Of a stretch of DNA of 64,000 bases, positions 34,103-43,293 are shown piece by piece (the stretch's first letter is position 1; the number at the start of each line of letters is the position of its first letter). A program made the position numbers and the translations under genes. Below the pieces are notes generated by a model. It saw only the letters and a program-made list of their open reading frames with translations. It ran no database searches and was not told the DNA's origin. This DNA comes from Oscillospiraceae bacterium. GTDB taxonomy: Bacteria; Bacillota; Clostridia; Saccharofermentanales; Saccharofermentanaceae. The stretch is taken from contig CACZMA010000005.1 of NCBI GenBank assembly GCA_902782125.1, positions 1 through 64,000 on the forward strand, in the 5' to 3' direction.

Positions 34103-36058
34103 ATGGCTAATAAGAATGAGACGAGACGTCCGAGCAGCGGACTGTTGTTTTACGGTCTTATGCTCGTGGTGCTCGTAGTGCTTGCCAGTGTATTCTGGGG
34201 AAGCAATTACGGAGCGCGTGAACAGAACACGCTTTCCGATGTGCTGCAGACCATCGACAGTGAGGACAACGATGTCTCTATGGTTGAGGTCAACGGTACT
34301 ACCGTAACGGTCAAGTACAAGGCATCCGGAGCGCAGTACGAGTCCGAGATGACACAGCAGGTCCCTTACGAATATGTAGATGACCTCATCGCGAAACTCG
34401 AGAAGGCAAAGGCTGCAGGACAGATCAAAGACTACACATATGTGGAACCCTTCGACTGGGGTACGCTCATCCAAGTGATCGTAATGCTCGGTTCCGTGGT
34501 CCTCGTAGTATTCATCTTCCTGTCCATGTCGAGACAGGGCAAGGATTCCAACGGGCTCTTCAGCTTCGGTAACAACCGTGCCCGGGTCATGGATCCGAAC
34601 AAGAAGGACAAGGTCACTTTTGCTGATGTTGCAGGTTCCGTAGAGGAGAAGGAAGAGCTCTCCGAGATCGTAGACTTCCTCAAGGACCCCAAGAAGTATC
34701 AGCAGCTTGGCGCCAAGATCCCGAAGGGAGTTCTGCTCTACGGAGCTCCGGGTACAGGTAAGACACTCCTTGCCCGTGCAGTTGCAGGCGAAGCAGGCGT
34801 TAAGTTCTTCTATATCTCAGGTTCCGACTTCGTCGAGATGCTCGTCGGTGTCGGTGCTTCACGTGTAAGATCGCTCTTTGCCGATGCCAAGAGAGAAGCT
34901 CCTTCCGTAGTCTTCATCGACGAGATCGATGCGGTAGGCCGTAAGAGAGGCGCAGGTCTCGGCGGCGGACAGGATGAGCGTGAGCAGACACTTAACCAGA
35001 TCCTCGTTGAGATGGACGGATTCGAGAACAATACGAACGTTATCGTCATGGCAGCTACCAACAGAGTCGATGTCCTCGACCCGGCTCTCCTGAGACCCGG
35101 AAGATTCGACCGCCGCATCATGGTCAACGAGCCTGATGCCGACGAGCGTGAAGCCATCCTTAAGATCCACGCGAAGGGCAAGCCGCTCGCTGATGATGTC
35201 GATCTCAGAGAGGTTGCTCTCTCCACGGTCGGATTCACCGGTGCAGACCTCGAGAACCTTCTTAACGAGGCAGCTCTCATGACTGCCCGTCACAACAAGA
35301 AGAAGATAACCATGGAAGAGATCACGGACGCTACGTTCAGAGTCCAGATGGGTCCCCAGAAGAATTCAAAGAAGCTGTCCGATAAGGTCAAGAAGCTTAC
35401 GGCTTATCACGAAGCAGGACACGCAGTCGTACTCCGTGCGACATCGGAGTTCGAGAAGGTCGACAGAGTTACGATCATCCCGGTTGGACGTGCAGGCGGA
35501 TTCACCGCTTATAAGCCGATCGAAGATACTGACTTCTATACTGAGAAGATGCTCCTTGATACCATCAAGATGAGCCTCGGCGGAAGAGCCGCTGAAGAGA
35601 TCTTCTTAGGCGAGATCTCGACGGGCGCGGCTTCCGATCTTCAGCAGTGCAACCGTATCGCCAAGAACATGATCAAGCGCTTCGGACTTTCCAAGAAGTT
35701 CAAGAACATGGTCTTCGGTGAGGATAACGACGAGGTGTTCCTCGGTTATTCCATGGGCCAGGTACAGAGCTATTCTGACCAGACAGCTGCCGAGATCGAC
35801 GAAGAGATCAAGAACATAATCGATGAATGCTACGAGGAGACAAAGAAGATCCTTCTCGAGAAGAAGGCGGTCGTTGAAGGTCTTGCTTCAAGACTTATCG
35901 AGAAGCTTACCGTTGACGGTCCTGACTTTGAGAAGATCTACATGGCGAACGGCAACCTGGACCTCGCTTTTGCCGCTGCAGCACCCGCTGCAGTTCCGGC
36001 TGAGACCGAGACACCCGCTCCTGCCGAGTCTGAGGAAGGCAATACTTCCGAAGAGTGA
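34103..36058 (+). CDS. ftsH: ATP-dependent zinc metalloprotease FtsH
   Basis: A 651-residue membrane-bound AAA+ protease. Two membrane helices (about 14-33 and 115-138) flank a small extracytoplasmic domain. The AAA domain has [20 protein letters not shown], Walker [16 protein letters not shown] and the second region of homology [10 protein letters not shown]. The protease domain has the zinc site HEAGH. It ends in a Pro/Ala/Glu-rich tail of about 35 residues. It degrades misassembled membrane and regulatory proteins. It closes the rplI-to-ftsH run and is followed by a strong terminator. Confidence 0.97.
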   Translation: MANKNETRRPSSGLLFYGLMLVVLVVLASVFWGSNYGAREQNTLSDVLQTIDSEDNDVSMVEVNGTTVTVKYKASGAQYESEMTQQVPYEYVDDLIAKLEKAKAAGQIKDYTYVEPFDWGTLIQVIVMLGSVVLVVFIFLSMSRQGKDSNGLFSFGNNRARVMDPNKKDKVTFADVAGSVEEKEELSEIVDFLKDPKKYQQLGAKIPKGVLLYGAPGTGKTLLARAVAGEAGVKFFYISGSDFVEMLVGVGASRVRSLFADAKREAPSVVFIDEIDAVGRKRGAGLGGGQDEREQTLNQILVEMDGFENNTNVIVMAATNRVDVLDPALLRPGRFDRRIMVNEPDADEREAILKIHAKGKPLADDVDLREVALSTVGFTGADLENLLNEAALMTARHNKKKITMEEITDATFRVQMGPQKNSKKLSDKVKKLTAYHEAGHAVVLRATSEFEKVDRVTIIPVGRAGGFTAYKPIEDTDFYTEKMLLDTIKMSLGGRAAEEIFLGEISTGAASDLQQCNRIAKNMIKRFGLSKKFKNMVFGEDNDEVFLGYSMGQVQSYSDQTAAEIDEEIKNIIDECYEETKKILLEKKAVVEGLASRLIEKLTVDGPDFEKIYMANGNLDLAFAAAAPAAVPAETETPAPAESEEGNTSEE

Positions 36059-36081
36059 GATCTGAAGTAAAACTATGACGG

Positions 36082-36117
36082 ACAGGGACTGCCTCATGCA
36101 GTCCCTGTTTTTTTTTG
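36082..36117 (+). terminator. Rho-independent terminator after ftsH
   Basis: An 11-bp stem ACAGGGACTGC/GCAGTCCCTGT has a CTCAT loop and a T-run of eight or more. Confidence 0.95.
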
Positions 36118-36140
36118 TTTAATCTGTGGGGCGGATTTGT

Positions 36141-36169
36141 TTGACACACGTTTGTAATAATTATAATAT
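36141..36169 (+). promoter_or_regulatory. Promoter of xpt
   Basis: A perfect TTGACA (36141-36146), 17 bases, then TAATAT (36164-36169); TATAAT overlaps it at 36162-36167. The predicted leader is about 30 bases, too short for a purine riboswitch. Confidence 0.75.
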
Positions 36170-36207
36170 CTAAAGGTATTTCTTATCGGCTTCGGGGGGT
36201 GGTTTTT

Positions 36208-36780
36208 ATTCGCGCTTTGGAAGATAGAATTCTTGCGGAGGGCAAAGTCCTGCCCGGAGAGATCCTGAAGGTCGGAGATTTCCTTAACCAGCAGATCGAT
36301 CCTGAACTGCTCATGGAGATGGGCGAAGAGATAGCATCTCTTTACAAGGATGCCGGAGTTACCAAGATACTTACGATAGAATCATCGGGCATAGCCGTGG
36401 CCTTTGCTGCAGGCTGCAAGATGAACGTGCCTGTTGTTTTCGCGAAGAAGCATGCGTCGATCAACCTGTCGGATGACGTGCTTACATCCAGGGTCTATTC
36501 CTACACACATCAGAAGACATATGACATCGTGGTGAGCAGTGATTATGTATCGAAGGATGATACCGTGCTCATCGTTGACGATTTCCTTGCCAAAGGCAAT
36601 GCGCTCAAGGGCCTTATCGAGATAACAGACAAGGCCGGTGCGAAGCTCGCAGGTGCGGCAATCGCCATTGAGAAGGGGTTCCAGGGCGGCGGAGACGAGC
36701 TCCGCAGACAGGGCATCAGGGTCGAGTCTCTCGCGATAATCGAATCGATGAGCGACGACTCGCTTACGTTCAGGTCCTGA
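36208..36780 (+). CDS. xpt: Xanthine phosphoribosyltransferase, possible AUU start
   Basis: A ~190-residue enzyme converting xanthine and PRPP to XMP. The PRPP motif is VLIVDDFLAKGNAL; GDFLNQQIDPELL, TIESSGIAVAFAAG and IEKGFQGGGDELRRQGIRVESLA match Xpt throughout. No ATG occurs near the expected start. GGGGGGTGG lies exactly 5 bases before an ATT at 36208, and that codon aligns with the first Met of Bacillus Xpt (xRALEDRI against MEALKRKI). The same spacing precedes carB. Alternatives are GTG 36199 (without a ribosome binding site) and TTG 36217. A promoter lies upstream; the BMP importer follows 54 bases after the stop. Confidence 0.85.
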   Translation: MRALEDRILAEGKVLPGEILKVGDFLNQQIDPELLMEMGEEIASLYKDAGVTKILTIESSGIAVAFAAGCKMNVPVVFAKKHASINLSDDVLTSRVYSYTHQKTYDIVVSSDYVSKDDTVLIVDDFLAKGNALKGLIEITDKAGAKLAGAAIAIEKGFQGGGDELRRQGIRVESLAIIESMSDDSLTFRS

Positions 36781-36834
36781 TTACGATATGTATTGCCGCA
36801 AGGCATTCATATAAAAACTTTTTGGAGGCAAGTT

Positions 36835-38052
36835 ATGAGAAAGCTAATTTCAATTGTTCTCACGGCAGTGATGGCAGTTGCTTCCGTTCTCGCATTCACC
36901 GGATGCAGCGGAAATGCAGGCGGAGAGGCTGCTTCGTCTTTCAAGGTCGGTGCGATCTACATCAACAGTAAGAACGACACTGCAGGTTATACCTATGCTC
37001 ACCACAAGGGTATCACCGAGGCTATGAAGCAGTGCGGTCTTGATCCCGAGAAGGATCTCTACATCGTAGACAACGTTCCTGAGGATGACGAGAAGGTATC
37101 CCAGGCAATCGACCAGCTCGCAGGTGACGGATGCAACATCATCTTCGGCATCAGCTTCGGCTACCTCAACGCATTTGATGAGGCTGCAAAGAAGCCCGAG
37201 TATGCTGACATCGTGTTCTCACATGCTACAGGCTATCTGTCCAACGACAGCAACTTCAACAACTATTTCGGCAGGATCTATCAGGCTCGTTACCTCGCAG
37301 GTATCGCAGCAGGATATAAGTCCCTTGCTCTCGGCAACAACGAGATCGGCTATGTATCCGCTTGGGGTACAGAGTATGCCGAGACATGCTCAGGCATCAA
37401 TGCTTTCGCACTCGGTGCACAGTCCGTTAACCCTGATGCTCATGTAAACGTATATGAGATCTACACATGGGGCGACCAGGAGAAGGAGAGACAGGCAGCT
37501 GAGATCCTCATCGACACATACGGATGCTGCGTTATCGCTCAGCACTGCGACAGCGCTCAGCCTCAGATCGTAGCAAACGAGAAGGGCGTATTCGGATGCG
37601 GATACAACTCCGACATGACAAAGGAAGCACCTGAATCTCATCTCTGCGCTCCCGTATGGAACTGGGATGTTTACTATGCAACAGCCATCAAGGCAGCAAT
37701 GGAAGACCACACAACATTCATGACAAAGGTTGGCAACTACTATGAAGGTCTCAATGCAGGTCTCGTAGGCGTATCCGAGCTCTCGGCAAACAACGAGCCT
37801 GAAGCACAGGAAGCGATCGATCTCGCTACTGACCTCATGAAGTCAGGCAACTGGGATGTATTCTCCGGCGTTAAGCTCTCTTTCTCAGGTGAGAAGGGTG
37901 CCGTTACAATGGCTCAGGCTGATGCTGATCTCGTTGACAACACCGGTGCAGTCATCGTTGCTGCAGGCGGAGCTTCCGTTGACGACGGCGTTATCCAGGG
38001 TTCCATGAACTACTACGTCGAAGGCGTAACACAGGTCAACAGCGCTGAATAA
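36835..38052 (+). CDS. BMP family ABC transporter substrate-binding lipoprotein
   Basis: A 405-residue lipoprotein (signal peptide with FTGC, Cys24) of the BmpA/PnrA/Med family, which binds purine nucleosides or related ligands. The fold motifs are visible: FKVGAIYINSKNDTAGYTYAH, DGCNIIFGISFGYLNAFDEA and AGIAAGYKSLALGNNEIGYV. The ATG at 36835 has TTGGAGG 7 bases upstream; an upstream open stretch has none. It is followed 13 bases later by its ATPase and two permeases. Placement behind xpt supports purine nucleoside or nucleobase import. Confidence 0.92.
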   Translation: MRKLISIVLTAVMAVASVLAFTGCSGNAGGEAASSFKVGAIYINSKNDTAGYTYAHHKGITEAMKQCGLDPEKDLYIVDNVPEDDEKVSQAIDQLAGDGCNIIFGISFGYLNAFDEAAKKPEYADIVFSHATGYLSNDSNFNNYFGRIYQARYLAGIAAGYKSLALGNNEIGYVSAWGTEYAETCSGINAFALGAQSVNPDAHVNVYEIYTWGDQEKERQAAEILIDTYGCCVIAQHCDSAQPQIVANEKGVFGCGYNSDMTKEAPESHLCAPVWNWDVYYATAIKAAMEDHTTFMTKVGNYYEGLNAGLVGVSELSANNEPEAQEAIDLATDLMKSGNWDVFSGVKLSFSGEKGAVTMAQADADLVDNTGAVIVAAGGASVDDGVIQGSMNYYVEGVTQVNSAE

Positions 38053-38065
38053 TCAGGGGGATATT

Positions 38066-39646
38066 ATGGGCAATGCGATAGAACTGAGAGGCATATCCAA
38101 AAGCTTTGGTTCCGTAGCGGCGAACAAGAATATCAACCTGACCGTTGAGAAGGGTGAGATATTGGCTCTTCTCGGAGAGAACGGTTCCGGCAAGACAACA
38201 CTTATGAACATGCTGTCGGGCATTTATATGCCCGACAGCGGTTCTATTTTTGTCGACGGTAAGAAGGTAAGCATCAATTCACCCGAACAGTCGGCAAAAC
38301 TGGGAATAGGGATGGTACACCAGCACTTCAAGCTGGTCGAGCGTTTTACTGCGCTTGAGAATATCAGATTAGGTTTGAAAACAGGCGGTAAGTTCCTTCT
38401 TGGCAAGGATACCCGCAAGTATATAGAAGACACGGCGGCAAAGTTCGGCTTCGAGATAGATTCGGACAAGCTCGTATGCAACATGTCGGTGTCCGAGAAG
38501 CAGACCCTCGAGATATTGAAGGTCATCTGCTACGGCGCGAACATCATCATCCTCGATGAACCTACGGCGGTACTTACTGTACAGGAGATAGACAAGCTCT
38601 TCGATGTCATGAGGAAGATGAAGCAGGACGGACATTCGATAATAATCATCACGCACAAGCTGAACGAGGTCATGGAGATCTCCGACCGCGTCGCGGTACT
38701 GCGTCACGGCGAATACATCGGAAGCGTTAAGACGAGCGGGACCAATGAGAAGGAACTGACCGAACTCATGGTAGGCAGAAGGATCAGCCTCAACATCGAG
38801 CGCCCCGTAATGGAGAAGACGCATCCGCTGCTCGAGATAAGAGACCTTACCGTCAGGAATGACGAAGGCGCCATAGCCGTCGACGGAATGAACTTCTACA
38901 TAAGAGGCGGAGAGATGCTGGGCGTCGCGGGCATCGCAGGTTCCGGACAGAAGGAGCTTTGTGAGGCAATAGCAGGATTAAGACCGATCGAGAGGGGCCA
39001 GATGCTCCACGAAGGTGAGAGTATCGTCGGCATGTCTCCGAAGAAGATACTGGATCACGGAATATCGATGAGCTTTATCCCCGAAGACAGACTCGGCATG
39101 GGCCTGGCGCCTTCGCTGTCCATCACGGACAACATGATCCTCAAGAACTACAATGAGGCCAAGGGCATCTTCGTTGACAGGAAAGCTGCCAGAGAAGAGG
39201 CAAAGGAAGCGATAGACAAGTTAGAGATAGTTACGCCTTCCACAGAGACTCCCGTAAGGAAGCTATCGGGCGGCAACGTCCAGAAGGTCCTTCTCGGCCG
39301 TGAGATCAAGTCCGGCCCGAATGTCCTTGTCACCGCTTATCCAGTAAGGGGACTCGACATCAATTCATCGTACATGATCTACGACATCCTGAATCAGCAG
39401 AAGCAGAAGGGCGTAGGCATTCTCTTTGTCGGCGAGGACCTGGATGTAATGCTCGCACTGTGCGACAAGATAATGGTAATGTGCCACGGCAGGCTCCAGG
39501 GCGTCGTTAACAGCACCAATACCACAAAAGAAGACATCGGCCTCATGATGACCGGTGCCCTCAACATCGTAAATAAGGAAGGCAAGACCGACGGTATTGC
39601 GGCAGATTCCGCCTTTGAAGATAAGAAGGAGGATGCCAATGGGTAA
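38066..39646 (+). CDS. Nucleoside-type ABC transporter ATP-binding protein
   Basis: A 526-residue double-ATPase of the RbsA/YufO type. Domain 1 has Walker A LLGENGSGKTTLMNMLSG and Walker B IIILDEPTAVLT, but a deviant signature VSEKQ. Domain 2 has a degenerate Walker A (AGIAGSGQKELCEAIAG) and an intact signature LSGGNVQKVLLGREI. Thus only one composite site is expected to be fully catalytic, as is usual for this family. It overlaps the first permease by 8 bases. Confidence 0.93.
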   Translation: MGNAIELRGISKSFGSVAANKNINLTVEKGEILALLGENGSGKTTLMNMLSGIYMPDSGSIFVDGKKVSINSPEQSAKLGIGMVHQHFKLVERFTALENIRLGLKTGGKFLLGKDTRKYIEDTAAKFGFEIDSDKLVCNMSVSEKQTLEILKVICYGANIIILDEPTAVLTVQEIDKLFDVMRKMKQDGHSIIIITHKLNEVMEISDRVAVLRHGEYIGSVKTSGTNEKELTELMVGRRISLNIERPVMEKTHPLLEIRDLTVRNDEGAIAVDGMNFYIRGGEMLGVAGIAGSGQKELCEAIAGLRPIERGQMLHEGESIVGMSPKKILDHGISMSFIPEDRLGMGLAPSLSITDNMILKNYNEAKGIFVDRKAAREEAKEAIDKLEIVTPSTETPVRKLSGGNVQKVLLGREIKSGPNVLVTAYPVRGLDINSSYMIYDILNQQKQKGVGILFVGEDLDVMLALCDKIMVMCHGRLQGVVNSTNTTKEDIGLMMTGALNIVNKEGKTDGIAADSAFEDKKEDANG

Positions 39647-40742
39647 TTTCCATCTTGTAAGGCGAGCAGACTATTCCATCAAAAGGGTCATCATCTACTA
39701 TCTTATAGGGATCCTGATCTCGCTTAGTATCGGCGCGATCCTGCTCATGAGCCTTAACATCAATCCGATCGAATACTATTCGAGAATGCTGTCTATGGGT
39801 CTTATCGGCAACAAGTTTGCTTATAAGAACGTCGAGAGCCTCATCAAGATATTCGTTCCGCTGCTCATCACCTCACTTGCTCTCGGTCTCGCGTTCAAGA
39901 TGAGATTCTGGAACATCGGAGGCGAAGGCGAATTCCTGGCGGGCGCCATCTGCGCTTCTGTCGTTGCCTTCAACAGCAAGGGCATGAATCCGTTCCTGAC
40001 CGTGCTCCTCATGTGCATCGCTGCAATGCTGTCTGCAGGTCTCATCGGACTTGCAGTTGCCGCACTGAAGGTCAAGTTCAACACCAACGAGACGCTCATG
40101 ACACTGATGCTCAACTACATCATGCTCTATGTCATCAAGTATCTGGGAGACACCAAGGCTGACTGGAACTTCTTCTTAAGGGAAGACTCTGACAGACCCA
40201 TCTTCGGCGAGTTCCCGGAGAATGCCGAGATGGGCGGCATCACTATAGGATTCTTCACTCTGCAGTATTCTCTCATCGTCGCGGTCATCTTAACGGTACT
40301 GATCTACTTCTACATCAAGAAGACCAAGCAGGGATATGAGATATCCGTCGTGGGCGACAGCGCTGCCACCGCCAAATATGCCGGCATGAACGTCAGCTGG
40401 ATCGTCCTGCGCACCATGTTCATATCCGCTTCCCTTATAGGTCTTGCCGCAGGTCTTGCAACCTCTACGGCAGGTACAGTATCCGATTCCATCACCAACA
40501 ACGTCGGCTGGACGGGCATCATCGTGGCATGGCTGTCCAAGCTGTCGATACCTGCGATATTCGTCACATCCATCCTGATATCAGTCCTCCAGTACGGCTG
40601 CCGTGCTGCGGCGACGCAGTATCCTGCGATAGACCAGAATTTCGCGGACATACTTCAGGGAATAATCCTGTTCTCGGTACTTGTGACAGACTTTGCCGCG
40701 ACGTTCAGGATCGCAAAGAGGGAGGAGGCATCCAATGGCTGA
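39639..40742 (+). CDS. Nucleoside-type ABC transporter permease
   Basis: A 367-residue membrane protein with about ten helices, of the BPD_transp_2 (branched-chain/ribose/nucleoside) family. KMRFWNIGGEGEFLAGAI is a family motif near the N-terminal third, and LMTLMLNYIMLYVIKYL follows. The ATG at 39639 is chosen because AAGGAGG lies 6 bases upstream; ATG 39633 is too close. It overlaps the ATPase gene and, at its end, the second permease. Confidence 0.9.
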   Translation: MGNFHLVRRADYSIKRVIIYYLIGILISLSIGAILLMSLNINPIEYYSRMLSMGLIGNKFAYKNVESLIKIFVPLLITSLALGLAFKMRFWNIGGEGEFLAGAICASVVAFNSKGMNPFLTVLLMCIAAMLSAGLIGLAVAALKVKFNTNETLMTLMLNYIMLYVIKYLGDTKADWNFFLREDSDRPIFGEFPENAEMGGITIGFFTLQYSLIVAVILTVLIYFYIKKTKQGYEISVVGDSAATAKYAGMNVSWIVLRTMFISASLIGLAAGLATSTAGTVSDSITNNVGWTGIIVAWLSKLSIPAIFVTSILISVLQYGCRAAATQYPAIDQNFADILQGIILFSVLVTDFAATFRIAKREEASNG

Positions 40743-41733
40743 GTTAGAAGTTATCACCTTGTTCCTCTTCAGCGTTATCGTGTACAGCATCCCGCTGCTC
40801 TACGGCACTGCGGGCGAGATAATGATAGAGAAGTCCGGAAGCCTTAACCTGGGCGTGGAAGGCACCATGGCTATCGGCGCGGTCACGGGTTATGTCGTGG
40901 CCTGCAGGACGAACAGCCTGTTTGTCGGCGTGCTTGTCGCATTCCTGGCGGCTGCCGTCGTCGGCGCGGCTTTCGCGTTCTTCACGGTAACGTTGCAGGC
41001 GAACCAGAACGTAACAGGACTTACGATAACCACCTTCGGCGTGGCATTCTATTTCTTCCTCGGCAACGGTCTGTCGAACAGCGCGGGCGGCTGGCCCATG
41101 TTAGGTGACACGACGCTTGCAGCGCAGTTTGCCGGAATAGAGATCCCGTTGCTGTCTAAGATCCCCGTTATCGGCAAGGTTCTCTTCTCGCATAACATCC
41201 TGGTCTACCTGGCGGTCGTCATCGCAGTCCTGATGTGGCTCTACTTCGCGAAAACAGTCCCCGGCCTCAAGCTTCGTTCCATTGGAGAGAACCCGGGTGC
41301 GGCAGATTCTCTCGGCATCAACGTAACGCTCTACAAGTACATCCACATCATGCTCGGATCAGGCATCATGGGCATCGGCGGACTGTACATGGGACTCAAC
41401 ATGGGCGGTACGTTCGAAGGATCCAACTGCTGGATCAACGGCTACGGCTGGATCGCCATCGCACTCGTTATCTTTGCAAATTGGAGTCCGGCGAGAGCCA
41501 TCGTCGGAACAGTCGTATTCGGACTGTTCAATTCACTCAGAGTATATAATGTTGCGTTTGCAACGACATTCCCCGGAGCGCTCGGATGGCTCAACAAGAT
41601 CCCTGCGCATTTCTTCTCGGCGCTGCCGTTCATCATCACGCTCATAGTGCTCATACTGAGTTCCATGAGGAAGAACAGTTCAAGCGGAGAACCGGCCGCG
41701 ATCGGGCGCAACTATTACAGAGAGGACAGATAA
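40735..41733 (+). CDS. Nucleoside-type ABC transporter permease
   Basis: A 332-residue BPD_transp_2 permease with about nine helices. It has YGTAGEIMIEKSGSLNLGVE near the N-terminus (the conserved E-x-x-G-x-x-N-x-G-x-E pattern), and GENPGAADSLGINVTLYKY. GGGAGGAGG precedes the ATG at 40735, which overlaps the previous gene by 8 bases. With the preceding three genes it makes a complete importer. Confidence 0.9.
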   Translation: MAELEVITLFLFSVIVYSIPLLYGTAGEIMIEKSGSLNLGVEGTMAIGAVTGYVVACRTNSLFVGVLVAFLAAAVVGAAFAFFTVTLQANQNVTGLTITTFGVAFYFFLGNGLSNSAGGWPMLGDTTLAAQFAGIEIPLLSKIPVIGKVLFSHNILVYLAVVIAVLMWLYFAKTVPGLKLRSIGENPGAADSLGINVTLYKYIHIMLGSGIMGIGGLYMGLNMGGTFEGSNCWINGYGWIAIALVIFANWSPARAIVGTVVFGLFNSLRVYNVAFATTFPGALGWLNKIPAHFFSALPFIITLIVLILSSMRKNSSSGEPAAIGRNYYREDR

Positions 41734-41734
41734 C

Positions 41735-42934
41735 ATGCATAACATAAGAAAACTTACGGAAGATCTCGTCTGGGTCGGAGCCAATGACCGTAGGATCGAG
41801 AAGTTCGAAGGTGTCTACGGATTAGGCTCGGGAATGAGCTACAACTCTTACTTCGGAGACTTCGGCAAGACGGTACTGATGGATACGGCCGACAAGGCTG
41901 TGGCAAAGCAGTTCTTCTCCAACCTTGAATACTGCCTCGCAGGAAGGCCCCTGGACTATGTCATCGTCCATCACATGGAGCCCGACCACTCGGCTACTCT
42001 CATAGACCTCCTCCATCACCACACGGAGACTCAGGTAGTCTGCAATGCCAAGACTGCGCAGATAATCTCCCAGTTCTTCCCGGAACTGGATCTGTCAGCA
42101 AGAACGACACTCGTAAAGGACAGGGATACATTGGAGATAGGCACGCACGAATTCAGATTCCTGTTCGCGCCCATGGTCCACTGGCCCGAGGTAATGTTCA
42201 GCTTTGACACGACATCCGGCACGCTGTTCTCTGCAGATGCTTTCGGTTCATACGGTGCGATAGACGGATCGATCTTCGCGGACATGCACGACTTCGAGAG
42301 CGATCTCAAGAACGAGGCGCGCCGTTACTATACAAACATCGTCGGCAAGTACGGAATGCAGACGATCGCAGCTCTTAAGAAGGCAGCAGACCTTGATATC
42401 AGGATGATCTGCCCCCTGCACTCATATGTATGGAGGAAGGACTTCGATAAGATAATCTCCTGCTATCAGGCGTGGGGTTCTTATACTCCCGAGAAGAACG
42501 GCGTCCTCATCATCGAAGGCTCCATCTACGGCAACACTGCCGGCGTTTGCGAGGTGCTGGCTACAGAGCTTGATTCCCGCGGGATCAAATCTGTCATATA
42601 CGATGCATCGGTAAAGACTGCTTCCGAATTCATCGCAGCGGCATTCAAGTACAGCCACATCGTCGTTGCCGCGCCTACATACAACATGAATATCTATTCG
42701 CCCGTAGAGCACGTTCTTACAGAGCTTGCAGCGCACGGGATCAGGAACCGCACATGTGCCGTCATCGAGAACGGATCGTGGGCACCGCAGTCCGGCAAGA
42801 TAATCAGAGAACTGCTCGGTAAGCTTCCGGGAATGACCGTCCTGGAAGACGGAGTGACCATAAAGTCCGCTCCCGGCAAGGATACATACGACTCCGTTAT
42901 CAAGCTCGCAGATGCCATCGCAGCGACATTCTGA
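41735..42934 (+). CDS. Flavodiiron protein (FprA-type)
   Basis: A 399-residue cytoplasmic flavodiiron protein that reduces O2 to water, or NO to N2O, in anaerobes. The beta-lactamase-like domain has the diiron ligands H80-x-E82-x-D84-H85 (VHHMEPDHS), His in APMVHWPEV, Asp in FSADAFG and His in CPLHSYVWR. The flavodoxin domain (about 255-395) begins VLIIEGSIYGNTAGV and binds FMN. There is no C-terminal rubredoxin domain, so an external rubredoxin should supply electrons. It begins one base after the importer permease stop, a surprisingly tight link between purine transport and oxygen or NO defence. Confidence 0.93.
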   Translation: MHNIRKLTEDLVWVGANDRRIEKFEGVYGLGSGMSYNSYFGDFGKTVLMDTADKAVAKQFFSNLEYCLAGRPLDYVIVHHMEPDHSATLIDLLHHHTETQVVCNAKTAQIISQFFPELDLSARTTLVKDRDTLEIGTHEFRFLFAPMVHWPEVMFSFDTTSGTLFSADAFGSYGAIDGSIFADMHDFESDLKNEARRYYTNIVGKYGMQTIAALKKAADLDIRMICPLHSYVWRKDFDKIISCYQAWGSYTPEKNGVLIIEGSIYGNTAGVCEVLATELDSRGIKSVIYDASVKTASEFIAAAFKYSHIVVAAPTYNMNIYSPVEHVLTELAAHGIRNRTCAVIENGSWAPQSGKIIRELLGKLPGMTVLEDGVTIKSAPGKDTYDSVIKLADAIAATF

Positions 42935-42946
42935 TAAGCCAAAAGG

Positions 42947-42976
42947 TTGACAACCGGGCTTTGACCGTGCTTTAAT
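42947..42976 (+). promoter_or_regulatory. Promoter of the ilvBN T-box transcript
   Basis: A perfect TTGACA (42947-42952), an 18-base spacer and TTTAAT (42971-42976), starting 13 bases after the flavodiiron stop codon. Confidence 0.65.
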
Positions 42977-42984
42977 GAACTTTA

Positions 42985-43262
42985 ACAGCGTTGAAGGGAA
43001 AAAAGATGCAGCGCATGTTGTCACAGAGAGCCGGCGGCGGTGGGAAGCCGGTACAGCAGTTGCAATGATGAGTCCTCCCGGAGCTGCCTGACGGAAAGCT
43101 TATATGAGTCATTAGGTCAGGCCGGGCTTACCCGTTACAGTAAAGCGTGTTGATAGACATGCACAGAGCGGGTCTTTGATCGAAGACCAATAAGAGTGGT
43201 ACCGCGGAATTATATTTCGTCTCTTTTGCCTAAGATGAATGGGGCAGAAGAGATTTTTTTTG
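42985..43262 (+). promoter_or_regulatory. T-box leader with terminator upstream of ilvBN
   Basis: The T-box core AGAGTGGTACCGCGG is at 43193-43207. Its variable base is T, fitting tRNAs with discriminator A. A competing terminator, TCTCTTTTGCC (43220-43230) with GGCAGAAGAGA (43243-43253), ends in eight T. Stem I contains GAGAGCCGGCGGCGG...GCCGGTACAG, and its base pairs as GCAGC/GCTGC. The specifier loop reads around ATGAGTCCTCCCGGAGC; GUC (Val) is the best-aligned codon and CUC (Leu) the alternative. Uncharged tRNA would stabilise the antiterminator and switch on ilvBN. The 5' end is estimated. Confidence 0.92.
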
Positions 43263-43293
43263 CCCCGAAGATCGTAAAGGAGTGTGACGCCTG

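Noticed and set aside
36176..36207. Purine riboswitch before xpt
   Set aside because: The predicted leader is only about 30 bases and contains none of the three-way-junction core sequences.
36781..36834. Terminator between xpt and the BMP lipoprotein gene
   Set aside because: Only a 4-bp TGCC/GGCA hairpin without a proper T-run is present, too weak to call.
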